A stretch of 64,000 nt of DNA, taken from contig NZ_CP116899.1 of the NCBI RefSeq assembly GCF_030997045.1, positions 4,364,001 through 4,428,000 on the forward strand. The letters are read 5' to 3'. A model generated the notes under the pieces. That model was not told the DNA's origin, ran no database searches, and saw only the letters and a list, made by a program, of their open reading frames with translations. Positions within the stretch are counted from its first letter, which is position 1, and each line of letters begins with the position of its first letter. The position numbers and the translations under genes are program-made. This document shows, piece after piece, positions 40,495 through 48,072 of this stretch. Source of the stretch: Microbulbifer sp. TB1203 (GTDB taxonomy: Bacteria; Pseudomonadota; Gammaproteobacteria; Pseudomonadales; Cellvibrionaceae).

Positions 40495-43302
40495 ATGGTC
40501 GATGCCGGCAATGATCGAAGATCCCCCAGGTCAAAGAACGGGCGAGGCCACCGGGCGCCGCTCGGCCTGCGCCCGAGGGAGTGGGCCGTGCTGGCAGTGG
40601 GCCTGCTCTGCCTGCTGCTCACCTTCGGGGTCTGGTACTGGCTCTATACCGCTGAGCAGACCATTGCACGGACTCGGTTCGAGCTGGCCAGCGAGGTACT
40701 TATCGACGACATCGGCCGCAGTTTCGAAACCCGTCTCACCATTCTCGAATTTTTCGGGGCTTTCTACCGGGCATCGGAGCTGGTCGAACGGCACGAATTC
40801 ACCGATTTCGCCGTCCCCTTTATCGATTCCTTTCCCAGTCTGGAGTCGGTGTTTTGGGCCCCCAGAACGGAGGTGGACGGGCGGGCAGCCCATGAAACGC
40901 TCGGCCGGCAGGAACTGAATGACCAGTACCGTATCTGGCAGGCCCCCCCCCGGGAAAACGACACCTCGCCAAACGGGCTTCAGTCCCACTTTCCGGTATT
41001 CTTTCTGGAAGCCGCGCAGCCGGACTTCAGGGGCTTGCTGGGCCTGGACCTGGCATCCCTGCCGCTGGTTCGCCAGGCCATGGTCCGAGCCCGTGATACC
41101 GGCAGGCCTGCGACAACGCCCCCGCTCGCCTTGCCCGGCATGAAAGACACGGCAACACAGCGCATCCTGGCCGTCCTGCCCATTTACGGGAGACGTTCCG
41201 CCCCGGATTCCGTGGACGAACGCCGACAGGACCTGGCCGGGTTCGTCGTCGCCATTCTGCGCCTCGACAAGATTGTCGAGAGGGCATTGGCCTACCTTCC
41301 CAACTGGGAGTTCGAGATCATACTCCTGGACGCCAGTGGCTCCCCGTCAGTCCCGGTGTACAGGCGTGTTCCCCAAGAAACCGCCCCAATAGACCGTCAG
41401 GGATTGCTCAGCTATACCCGTCTGCTGACCGTTGCGGGCCATCCCTGGCTGGTTGAGGTAAATGCGCTGGAACCCTTCGACCCCGCCTGGATCCGGGCCC
41501 CCCATATCGCCCTCGCCGTAGGTCTGCTGAGCACCGCTCTGATCGTCGCCTACCTGATGCTGCTGATGCGACAGACCAGCCGGGTGGAGCAACTCGTTAA
41601 AGAGCGCACGGCCGACCTCCGGTCCGCCAACCAGCGGCTCGAACAGCAGACCATCGATCTGCTCGAAATGGGGGACAACCTGAAAACCGCCAAGGAACAG
41701 GCGGAGGCGGCGACGCAGGCCAAGAGCCAGTTTCTGGCCAACATGAGCCATGAAATCCGCACCCCCATGAACGGTATCATCGGCATGGGCGAACTGCTGA
41801 TGGACACCAATCTGACGCCCCAACAGCGCGATTACCTGCGGGTCATCGACCAGTCGGCGGACTCCCTGCTGCGGGTCATCAACGAGATCCTGGATTTCTC
41901 CAAGATCGAAGCCGGCAAGATCGAGCTGGAGTCCATGCCCTTCGGGCTGCGCGACACCCTGGTGGATATGCTGCAAACCCTGGCAGTGAAGGCCGCCAAC
42001 AAGGAGCTGGAGCTGGTCTACCACATACCGCCCGAGGTGCCGGACCGGTTGCTGGGCGATCCGGGTCGGTTGCGGCAGGTGCTGCTGAACCTGGTGGCCA
42101 ATGCCATCAAATTCACCGAGCACGGCGAAGTGGTCGTGGACATTGCCGTCGAGTCCCAGGACAGCGAGGCGGTGCGGCTCCGCTTTACCGTGCGCGATAC
42201 CGGGCCGGGCATCCCCCGGGAATTCCAGAAAACCATTTTCGAAGTCTTCGAGCAGGCCGGTGTCGGCGTCTCACGGCGCTACGGCGGCAGCGGTCTCGGC
42301 CTCAGCATAGCGGCCCAACTCGTCCAACTGATGGGCGGCGAGATCGCCCTGGAAAGCGAGGAGGGCAAGGGGGCCACTTTCCATTTCAGCCTGCCTTTCC
42401 GGCTGGCGGCGGACCGTGCGGACAGCGGTATCGAGCGGGAGCCGCGGCACCTGCACGGCCTGCGGGTGCTGGTGGTCGACGACAACCACACCAACCGCAT
42501 AGTTCTCGAAGAGATGCTGCAAAGCTGGCAAATGGCGCCCACGGCGGTGGCCGACGGCGAAGAGGCCCTGGAGGTACTGCGCCGGGCCGGCGAGGACTTC
42601 GCACTGGTGGTCAGTGATCTGCGGATGCCGGAAATGGACGGCGTCGAACTGGCACGTCGCATCGGCCAACTCGGCCTGCCCCACCTGCCCGGGATTATCC
42701 TGCTGTCCTCCGCCGACACCGGCGGCGGCCGCTACCTGGACGCCGACGGACAGGTAGCAGTCTGGCTCACCAAGCCGGTGCGCCAGTCGGCCCTGTTGAA
42801 TGCCATCGTCGAGGTCATGGGGCTGGCGGAGCGGGAGGAGCCCGAGGCAGCCCCGACCGATGCGGAACCCCCTGCCCCTGCCCTCCGGTCGCTGAGTATC
42901 CTGGTGGCCGAGGACAACAAGGTCAACCAGGCTGTCGCCAGCAAGAGCCTTGGCAAACGGGGTCACCGGGTAATCCTGGTGGACGACGGCCGACAGGCCG
43001 TGACCGCCTGGGAATCCGGCGGTTTCGACCTGATCCTTATGGATGTGGAAATGCCCGAAATGGACGGACTGAACGCCACCCGCGAGATCCGCGCAAGGGA
43101 ACAGGATACGGACAGCCACGTTCCCATCATCGCCATGACCGCCCATGCCCTGGCGGGAGACCGGGAGCGCTGCCTGGCGGCGGGCATGGACGGCTACGTC
43201 GCCAAGCCGCTGCGGATCCGGGTATTGGAGGAGGAAATCGCCAGGGTGATGCCCGGCGCCGCCGGCTCACCGGAAGGGCCCGGACCGGGGGGACCACAGT
43301 GA
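40495..43302 (+). CDS. CHASE-domain hybrid sensor histidine kinase
   Basis: 935 residues in this order: transmembrane segment (WAVLAVGLLCLLLTFGVWYW), a periplasmic CHASE domain (about residues 60-300, with FSPLESVFWAP-type text at FPSLESVFWAPRTEVDG), transmembrane segment 2 (HIALAVGLLSTALIVAYLML), a coiled linker, DHp with MSHEIRTPMNG (His about 419), ATPase with NLVANAIKFTEHG and GSGLGLSIA, and two receivers. Receiver 1 has Asp about 708 (VVSDLRMPEMDG) and receiver 2 Asp about 850 (ILMDVEMPEMDG). It would autophosphorylate on ligand sensing and pass phosphate via the receivers to an Hpt protein. The Hpt gene starts 14 bases later. Confidence 0.92.
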   Translation: MVDAGNDRRSPRSKNGRGHRAPLGLRPREWAVLAVGLLCLLLTFGVWYWLYTAEQTIARTRFELASEVLIDDIGRSFETRLTILEFFGAFYRASELVERHEFTDFAVPFIDSFPSLESVFWAPRTEVDGRAAHETLGRQELNDQYRIWQAPPRENDTSPNGLQSHFPVFFLEAAQPDFRGLLGLDLASLPLVRQAMVRARDTGRPATTPPLALPGMKDTATQRILAVLPIYGRRSAPDSVDERRQDLAGFVVAILRLDKIVERALAYLPNWEFEIILLDASGSPSVPVYRRVPQETAPIDRQGLLSYTRLLTVAGHPWLVEVNALEPFDPAWIRAPHIALAVGLLSTALIVAYLMLLMRQTSRVEQLVKERTADLRSANQRLEQQTIDLLEMGDNLKTAKEQAEAATQAKSQFLANMSHEIRTPMNGIIGMGELLMDTNLTPQQRDYLRVIDQSADSLLRVINEILDFSKIEAGKIELESMPFGLRDTLVDMLQTLAVKAANKELELVYHIPPEVPDRLLGDPGRLRQVLLNLVANAIKFTEHGEVVVDIAVESQDSEAVRLRFTVRDTGPGIPREFQKTIFEVFEQAGVGVSRRYGGSGLGLSIAAQLVQLMGGEIALESEEGKGATFHFSLPFRLAADRADSGIEREPRHLHGLRVLVVDDNHTNRIVLEEMLQSWQMAPTAVADGEEALEVLRRAGEDFALVVSDLRMPEMDGVELARRIGQLGLPHLPGIILLSSADTGGGRYLDADGQVAVWLTKPVRQSALLNAIVEVMGLAEREEPEAAPTDAEPPAPALRSLSILVAEDNKVNQAVASKSLGKRGHRVILVDDGRQAVTAWESGGFDLILMDVEMPEMDGLNATREIRAREQDTDSHVPIIAMTAHALAGDRERCLAAGMDGYVAKPLRIRVLEEEIARVMPGAAGSPEGPGPGGPQ

Positions 43303-43316
43303 AACAGGAGCGCACC

Positions 43317-43673
43317 ATGAGCACTTTCGAATGGCAAAAAGCGCTGGCCGACCTGGACGGCGACGAGGAAATCCTGCGCGATCTGGCGGAGGTCTTCCTC
43401 GCCGAAGCCTACGCCATGACGGATGCCGTCCGCAACGCGGTGGAGTGGGAGCACGCCGCCGAATTGCGCCGCTCCGCCCACAGCCTGAAGGGCGCGGTTC
43501 GCGTGTTTCACGCCGATGCCGCCACCGCCGCCGCATTTGATCTGGAAAAGATGGGCCGCGATGCCAACTTCCAGGGCGCGGACCGGGCCCTGGCTAAGCT
43601 GGAAGAGGAAGTGGGTCGCCTGTGCAGCGAGCTCAGGAATCACCTGCAAAACGATACGCCCCCGGCCAACTGA
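43317..43673 (+). CDS. Hpt (histidine phosphotransfer) protein
   Basis: 118-residue single-domain Hpt. The motif RRSAHSLKGAVRVF holds the phospho-accepting His55, in the expected helical context (LRDLAEVFLAEAYAM before, FDLEKMGRDANF after). It relays phosphate between the hybrid kinase receiver and a downstream receiver. ATG 43317 is preceded by AGGAGCGCACC, a strong ribosome site; an earlier in-frame GTG overlapping the kinase stop is less likely. It lies between the kinase and the REC-dehydrogenase genes, completing a four-step phosphorelay (His-Asp-His-Asp). Confidence 0.92.
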   Translation: MSTFEWQKALADLDGDEEILRDLAEVFLAEAYAMTDAVRNAVEWEHAAELRRSAHSLKGAVRVFHADAATAAAFDLEKMGRDANFQGADRALAKLEEEVGRLCSELRNHLQNDTPPAN

Positions 43674-43715
43674 CCCCGCGACAGCCGGCCGGGCCCGACA
43701 CGGGAGGAACGAACC

Positions 43716-45365
43716 TTGGACATGCGCCCGCTCAGGGTATTACTGGTGGAAGATAATCCGGTTTACCGGCGCCTGATCGAAAAACTGCTCGCCGGCAGCC
43801 AATCTCCCCCCTTCGACGTTACCTCCGTCGACCGCTTGTCGGCCGCGTTCGAGAGTCTCGACCGGCAGTCGTTCGACGTGGTGCTGCTCGATCTCCTGCT
43901 GCCGGACAGCGAGGCCCACGAAACATTCTTCCGTCTGCGCAGTCGGGCGCCGGACACGGCCATCGTCATCCAGACGGGATTTGACGACGTCACCCTGGCG
44001 TCGAAGGCGGTGGAGGGCGGTGCCCAGGATTACCTGATCAAGGACCGCATCGGCCGGGTCGGGCTGGTGCGCTCGATCCGCTACGCGGTGGAGCGGATGC
44101 GGGCCCGCGGCGCGGAGTGGGCCTCCGGCATGTTCCACCTCGCCCAACAGCAGTTCCTCAAGGCCGCCTACATCGTCGAACTCGATGACAACGTGCGCCA
44201 GCGGCTGCTGTTTCCGGAACGGGCCCAGGTGGCGGCCCTGCCGTTCCGGCGCGACGAGCACGGCGAGGTGGAAACCGTGTTCGGCTACCGGGTGCAGCAC
44301 GTGCTGGCCATGGGACCCACCAAGGGGGGCATCCGCTATCACCAGGGGGTGGATCTGGGCGAGGTCGCGGCACTGGCGATGTGGATGACCTGGAAGTGCG
44401 CCCTGATGCGCCTGCCCTTCGGCGGCGCCAAGGGTGGCATCCGCATCAACCCACTGGATCTGTCGCGCTCCGAGTTGCAGCGCCTGACGCGGCGCTACAC
44501 TCTCTCGTTTATCGATATCATCGGTCCGGACATGGATATCCCCGCCCCCGACATGGGCACCAACGAACAGGTGATGGCCTGGATCATGGATACCTACAGC
44601 CATCGCATCGGCTACACCGTGCCCGCGGTGGTCACCGGTAAACCGGTGGTGCTGGGCGGCTCCCAGGGGCGCACCGAAGCCACCGGCCGCGGCTTGGTGT
44701 ACTGCATCGTCGAAGCCGCCCGCCACCTCGGGCTCGATCTCAGGCAGTGCACCGCGACGGTCCAGGGTTTTGGCAACGTCGGCGCCCACACCGCCCGTTT
44801 CCTGCGGGAAAACGGCGTCAAGGTGATCGCCGTCAGCGATGTGAGCACTGCCGTACACAATGCGGAAGGGCTCGACATCGACGACCTGGAAGCCTACGTG
44901 GCGCGGCGCCGCTTTCTGGAGGACTACCCCCGTGGCGAGCACATCAGCAACAGCGAACTGCTGGAGCTGCCCTGCGACATTCTGGCGCTGGCCGCCCTGC
45001 AGAACCAGGTCACCATCGACAATGTGCAGCGTATCGATTGCAAGATCCTCGCCGAGGGCGCCAACGGTCCCACCACTCTGGAAGCCGACGATGTACTGCG
45101 CGAAAGGGGCATCTTCGTGCTGCCGGACATCCTCGCCAACGCGGGTGGCGTCACCGTTTCCTACTTTGAATGGGTGCAGGGCATGCAGAACTTCATGTGG
45201 ACGCTGGAGGAGGTCAATACCCGGCTCCACGCAATCATGACCGACGCCTTCCGCCGTACCCTGACCCGGGCGGAAAAGGAAGGCACCGACATGCGCACTG
45301 CCGCGCTCATCGAGGCGCTGGACCGGGTCAGACAAGCGGAACTGTTGCGGGGGCTGTTCCCCTGA
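43716..45365 (+). CDS. receiver domain fused to glutamate dehydrogenase
   Basis: 549 residues in one uninterrupted frame. Residues about 1-125 form an intact REC domain: acidic pair LLVEDNP (Glu12, Asp13), Asp59 in VVLLDLLLPDS, Thr87 in VIQTGFDD and Lys109 in DYLIKDR. From about residue 140 it is a complete hexameric-type Glu/Leu/Phe/Val dehydrogenase: MGPTKGGIRYH (Lys203), MTWKCALMRLPFGGAKGG (Lys227 and Lys239), IPAPDMGTNEQVM (Asp279), the cofactor motif VQGFGNVGAHTARF and LAEGANGPTTLEAD. Typical GDH is about 420 residues. GGGAGG lies 8 bases before TTG 43716; ATG 43722 is an alternative start. It is the last gene of the hybrid kinase-Hpt operon, so phosphorylation of Asp59 may switch 2-oxoglutarate/glutamate interconversion. 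Confidence 0.92.
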   Translation: MDMRPLRVLLVEDNPVYRRLIEKLLAGSQSPPFDVTSVDRLSAAFESLDRQSFDVVLLDLLLPDSEAHETFFRLRSRAPDTAIVIQTGFDDVTLASKAVEGGAQDYLIKDRIGRVGLVRSIRYAVERMRARGAEWASGMFHLAQQQFLKAAYIVELDDNVRQRLLFPERAQVAALPFRRDEHGEVETVFGYRVQHVLAMGPTKGGIRYHQGVDLGEVAALAMWMTWKCALMRLPFGGAKGGIRINPLDLSRSELQRLTRRYTLSFIDIIGPDMDIPAPDMGTNEQVMAWIMDTYSHRIGYTVPAVVTGKPVVLGGSQGRTEATGRGLVYCIVEAARHLGLDLRQCTATVQGFGNVGAHTARFLRENGVKVIAVSDVSTAVHNAEGLDIDDLEAYVARRRFLEDYPRGEHISNSELLELPCDILALAALQNQVTIDNVQRIDCKILAEGANGPTTLEADDVLRERGIFVLPDILANAGGVTVSYFEWVQGMQNFMWTLEEVNTRLHAIMTDAFRRTLTRAEKEGTDMRTAALIEALDRVRQAELLRGLFP

Positions 45366-45431
45366 AGGAAATGCCTGCGCTCAATAAGGAGAGGGGCAAC
45401 AACTATCCCGCGCTTGATAATGATCCCGAGG

Positions 45432-46730
45432 TTACAGGGTTTTGTGGTTGTCCATATAGTCCAGCGCCAGCTGGGTGATCGCCCTGGTGCCCACCTTCAG
45501 CGCGCTCTCGTCCACATAGAACTCCGGTGAGTGGTTGCTGGCGGCGGTGGCCGGATCTTCGCCCGCTGGGGTTACGCCCAGGAAGTAGTAGAAGCCGGGC
45601 ACCTCGTTGGCGAAATAGGAGAAGTCCTCGGCGCCGGTGATCTTGGGCACTTCGATTACGCGCTTCTCACCGGCGGCGGCTCGCAGGGTCGGCAGTACCG
45701 CCTGAGTCAGCGCCGGATCGTTGACGGTGACCGGGTAGCCCTCGAGGATCTCCACCTCCGCCCGGGCGCCGGCGCTCTCGGCGATATGCTTCACCGTGGT
45801 CTGCAGCTTCTCGAAGATCTGCCGGCGGTTGTCCATATCGAAGTTGCGGATGGTGCCGTTCAAAAACACCGAATCGGGAATGATGTTGTTGCGCACCCCG
45901 CCGTCGATCTTGCCAAAGGACACCACGGCTGGTTCCTTGGTGATGTCGATCTGGCGGCTGATGATGGTCTGGGTGCCGAGCACGATCTGCGCGGCGGTTG
46001 TGATCGGGTCCACCCCACCCCAGGGGCGGGAGCCGTGGGTCTGGCGGCCGTGCACGGTGATGCGGAACTCGTCGGAGCTGGCCATCAGCGGGCCGGTGCG
46101 GTAACCGATCACGCCGGCGGGCAGGTTGGAGGTGACATGCTGGCCGAAGGCCACGTCCGGCTTGTATTTCTTGAACAGCCCCTCTTTCAGCATCAGCTCG
46201 GCGCCACCCTCCTCGCCGTCCGGCGCGCCTTCCTCGGCGGGCTGGAACACGAACAGCACATTGCCATTCAACTGCTCGCGCATGCCGGTGAGCACCTCCG
46301 CCGCGCCCATCAGCATGGCCACGTGGGTGTCGTGGCCGCAGGCGTGCATCACGCCCACTTCCTCGTCGTTGTAGGTGGTCTTCACCTTGGAGGCGAAGGG
46401 CAGGTCCACCCGCTCGGATACCGGCAGCGCGTCCATATCCGCGCGCAGGGCCACCGTGGGGCCGGGTTTACCGCCCTTGAGCAGGCCCACCACGCCGGTG
46501 TGGGCCACGCCGGTCTCCACCTCCATGCCCAGGGATTTCAGGTGGCTGGCGATGTACTTGGCGGTCTCGAATTCGCGGTTGCCCAGTTCCGGGTTGCGGT
46601 GGATATGGCGGCGCCATTCGATGACTTTGGATTCGGTTTTGTTCAGCAACTGGTCCGCGTCGGCGGCTGTCGCCGGTCCGGCGCCCAGCAGGGCCGTCCC
46701 CAGGGCGAAAGGCAGGAATACTCTTTTCAC
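45432..46730 (-). CDS. secreted M20 amidohydrolase
   Basis: 432 residues. GTG 46730 gives a clean signal peptide (VKRVFLPFALGTALLGAGPATA) and has AAGGAA eight bases upstream; the frame continues upstream but without a signal. Metal ligands are visible in HACGHDTHVAMLMGAAEVL, FQPAEEGAPDGEEGGAELM and TGAEDFSYFANEVPGFYYFL, and the dimerisation domain has THGSRPWGGVDP. The family hydrolyses N-acyl amino acids, hippurate or amidated auxins. Export suggests scavenging of N-acyl amino acids. It converges on the REC-dehydrogenase gene; the substrate is not readable. Confidence 0.88.
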   Translation of the reverse strand: MKRVFLPFALGTALLGAGPATAADADQLLNKTESKVIEWRRHIHRNPELGNREFETAKYIASHLKSLGMEVETGVAHTGVVGLLKGGKPGPTVALRADMDALPVSERVDLPFASKVKTTYNDEEVGVMHACGHDTHVAMLMGAAEVLTGMREQLNGNVLFVFQPAEEGAPDGEEGGAELMLKEGLFKKYKPDVAFGQHVTSNLPAGVIGYRTGPLMASSDEFRITVHGRQTHGSRPWGGVDPITTAAQIVLGTQTIISRQIDITKEPAVVSFGKIDGGVRNNIIPDSVFLNGTIRNFDMDNRRQIFEKLQTTVKHIAESAGARAEVEILEGYPVTVNDPALTQAVLPTLRAAAGEKRVIEVPKITGAEDFSYFANEVPGFYYFLGVTPAGEDPATAASNHSPEFYVDESALKVGTRAITQLALDYMDNHKTL

Positions 46731-46971
46731 GGTCGCGTTCCTTGTTTTTCGTGATCGTCGCTGGATTCTAACGCAGTTTTCACGCCAGTCCGGCAATTGA
46801 CCTTTCGGGGTTGATCAATTATTGTCCAGCCCCTCCCGCAGAGGTTTTGCTGCTTTCTTCCTTATATTGTCCGCCCACGATCCCCGTCGCGGCCGTCGAA
46901 TTTAGTGTTAACAGGCCCTGAGCCGATGAGAGAAGCCACCCCGCCCGCCGCTCCCCCCACGAGGTCCAGCC
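46731..46971. promoter_or_regulatory. divergent gap between amidohydrolase and ABC operon
   Basis: 241 bases between the divergent amidohydrolase and ABC ATPase genes. Short AT-rich patches (TTGATCAATTATTG at 46812-46825, TTAGTGTTAAC at 46901-46911) are the likeliest promoter areas. No operator of the LacI type seen at 54317 occurs here, so this operon is probably not in that regulon. Confidence 0.35.
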
Positions 46972-48072
46972 GTGGCCGGCGTTGAATTCAAGCGGGTGGT
47001 CAAACGCTACGGAGACAGCCCACCCGCGGTGCCGGGGCTCGACCTGCAGGTCCGCGACGGCGAATTTATGGTGCTGGTGGGCCCCTCCGGCTGCGGCAAG
47101 TCCACTACCCTGCGTATGATCGCCGGCCTGGAGTCGGTGACTGCCGGCGAACTGTGGATCGGAGACCGCCTGGTCAACGAACTGCCGCCGAAAGATCGCG
47201 ACGTGGCCATGGTGTTCCAGAACTACGCCCTCTACCCGCATATGAGCGTGTTCGAAAATATGGCCTTCGGCCTGCGGGTGCGCAAACAGCCGGAATCCCT
47301 GATCAGGTCCAAGGTGGAGCGGGCGGCGGAGACCCTGGGGCTCGGCGAACTGCTCGGGCGCAAGCCGGGCCAGCTCTCCGGCGGCCAGTGTCAGCGAGTG
47401 GCGCTGGGTCGCGCCATGGTGCGCGATCCGCAGGTCTTCCTGTTCGACGAACCTCTGTCCAACCTGGACGCCGAGCTGCGGGTGCAGACCCGCGGCAATA
47501 TCGCCCGCCTGCATCGGGAGTTCGCCACCACCTCGGTGTACGTCACCCACGACCAGGTGGAAGCCATGACCCTGGGTTCCCGCATCGCCGTGCTGAACGG
47601 CGGGGAACTGATGCAGCTGGGCACGCCGATGGAACTCTACGGCGATCCCGACAATGTGTTCGTAGCCGGCTTTATGGGCTCGCCGCCGATGAATATCGTC
47701 CCCGTACAGAACCTCGGCCGCGCTCTGAAAAACTCCCTGATCCGGTTCGAATGCGACGGCCTGGAAAGCCTGCCGGCGGAATTGCTGCTGGGGGTCCGCC
47801 CGGAAAAACTGTGCCGCGCCGCGGAGGCGCCGCGTCACTGGCCCCGGTTGCGGGCCGCGATCGAAATGGTCGAAAGCCTGGGGGCGGAGATGCTGGTGCA
47901 CCTGGGCGACGGCCGCGAACGGATGGTCGCGCGGCTGCCGGGTTTGCAACCGCTTACTGCGGGCGATTCGCTCGAACTCGCTTTCGATCCCGCCGCTGTC
48001 TATCTGTTCGACCCCGAGGGCCGGCGACGCATTCGCGAGATTCAGCCCGCGCCGGAGCTGGCACAGTGCTAG
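46972..48072 (+). CDS. MalK/UgpC-type ABC sugar transporter ATPase
   Basis: 366 residues: Walker A GPSGCGKST (about residue 38), Q-loop MVFQNYALYPHMSVFENMAF, signature LSGGQCQRVALGRAM (usually LSGGQRQR), Walker B VFLFDEPLSNLDAELR, H-loop YVTHDQVEAMTL, then the C-terminal OB-fold (TOBE) domain typical of MalK with GVRPEKL. It energises import of an oligosaccharide. GTG 46972 is the start. It overlaps the fused binding protein-permease gene by 7 bases; a MalG-like gene completes the operon. Confidence 0.92.
   Translation: MAGVEFKRVVKRYGDSPPAVPGLDLQVRDGEFMVLVGPSGCGKSTTLRMIAGLESVTAGELWIGDRLVNELPPKDRDVAMVFQNYALYPHMSVFENMAFGLRVRKQPESLIRSKVERAAETLGLGELLGRKPGQLSGGQCQRVALGRAMVRDPQVFLFDEPLSNLDAELRVQTRGNIARLHREFATTSVYVTHDQVEAMTLGSRIAVLNGGELMQLGTPMELYGDPDNVFVAGFMGSPPMNIVPVQNLGRALKNSLIRFECDGLESLPAELLLGVRPEKLCRAAEAPRHWPRLRAAIEMVESLGAEMLVHLGDGRERMVARLPGLQPLTAGDSLELAFDPAAVYLFDPEGRRRIREIQPAPELAQC

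Noticed and set aside
43299..43316. GTG start for the Hpt gene overlapping the kinase stop
   Set aside because: ATG 43317 has a strong AGGAG site at correct distance and begins the Hpt fold normally.
47370..47400. Mutated ABC signature LSGGQCQR
   Set aside because: The LSGGQ core is intact and the Arg-to-Cys change is outside the essential residues, so no loss of function is inferred.
47154..48065. Upstream extension of the binding protein-permease frame
   Set aside because: The frame stays open through the ATPase gene by base composition only; its peptide is Arg/Pro/Gly-rich shadow sequence and the signal peptide lies after 48066.
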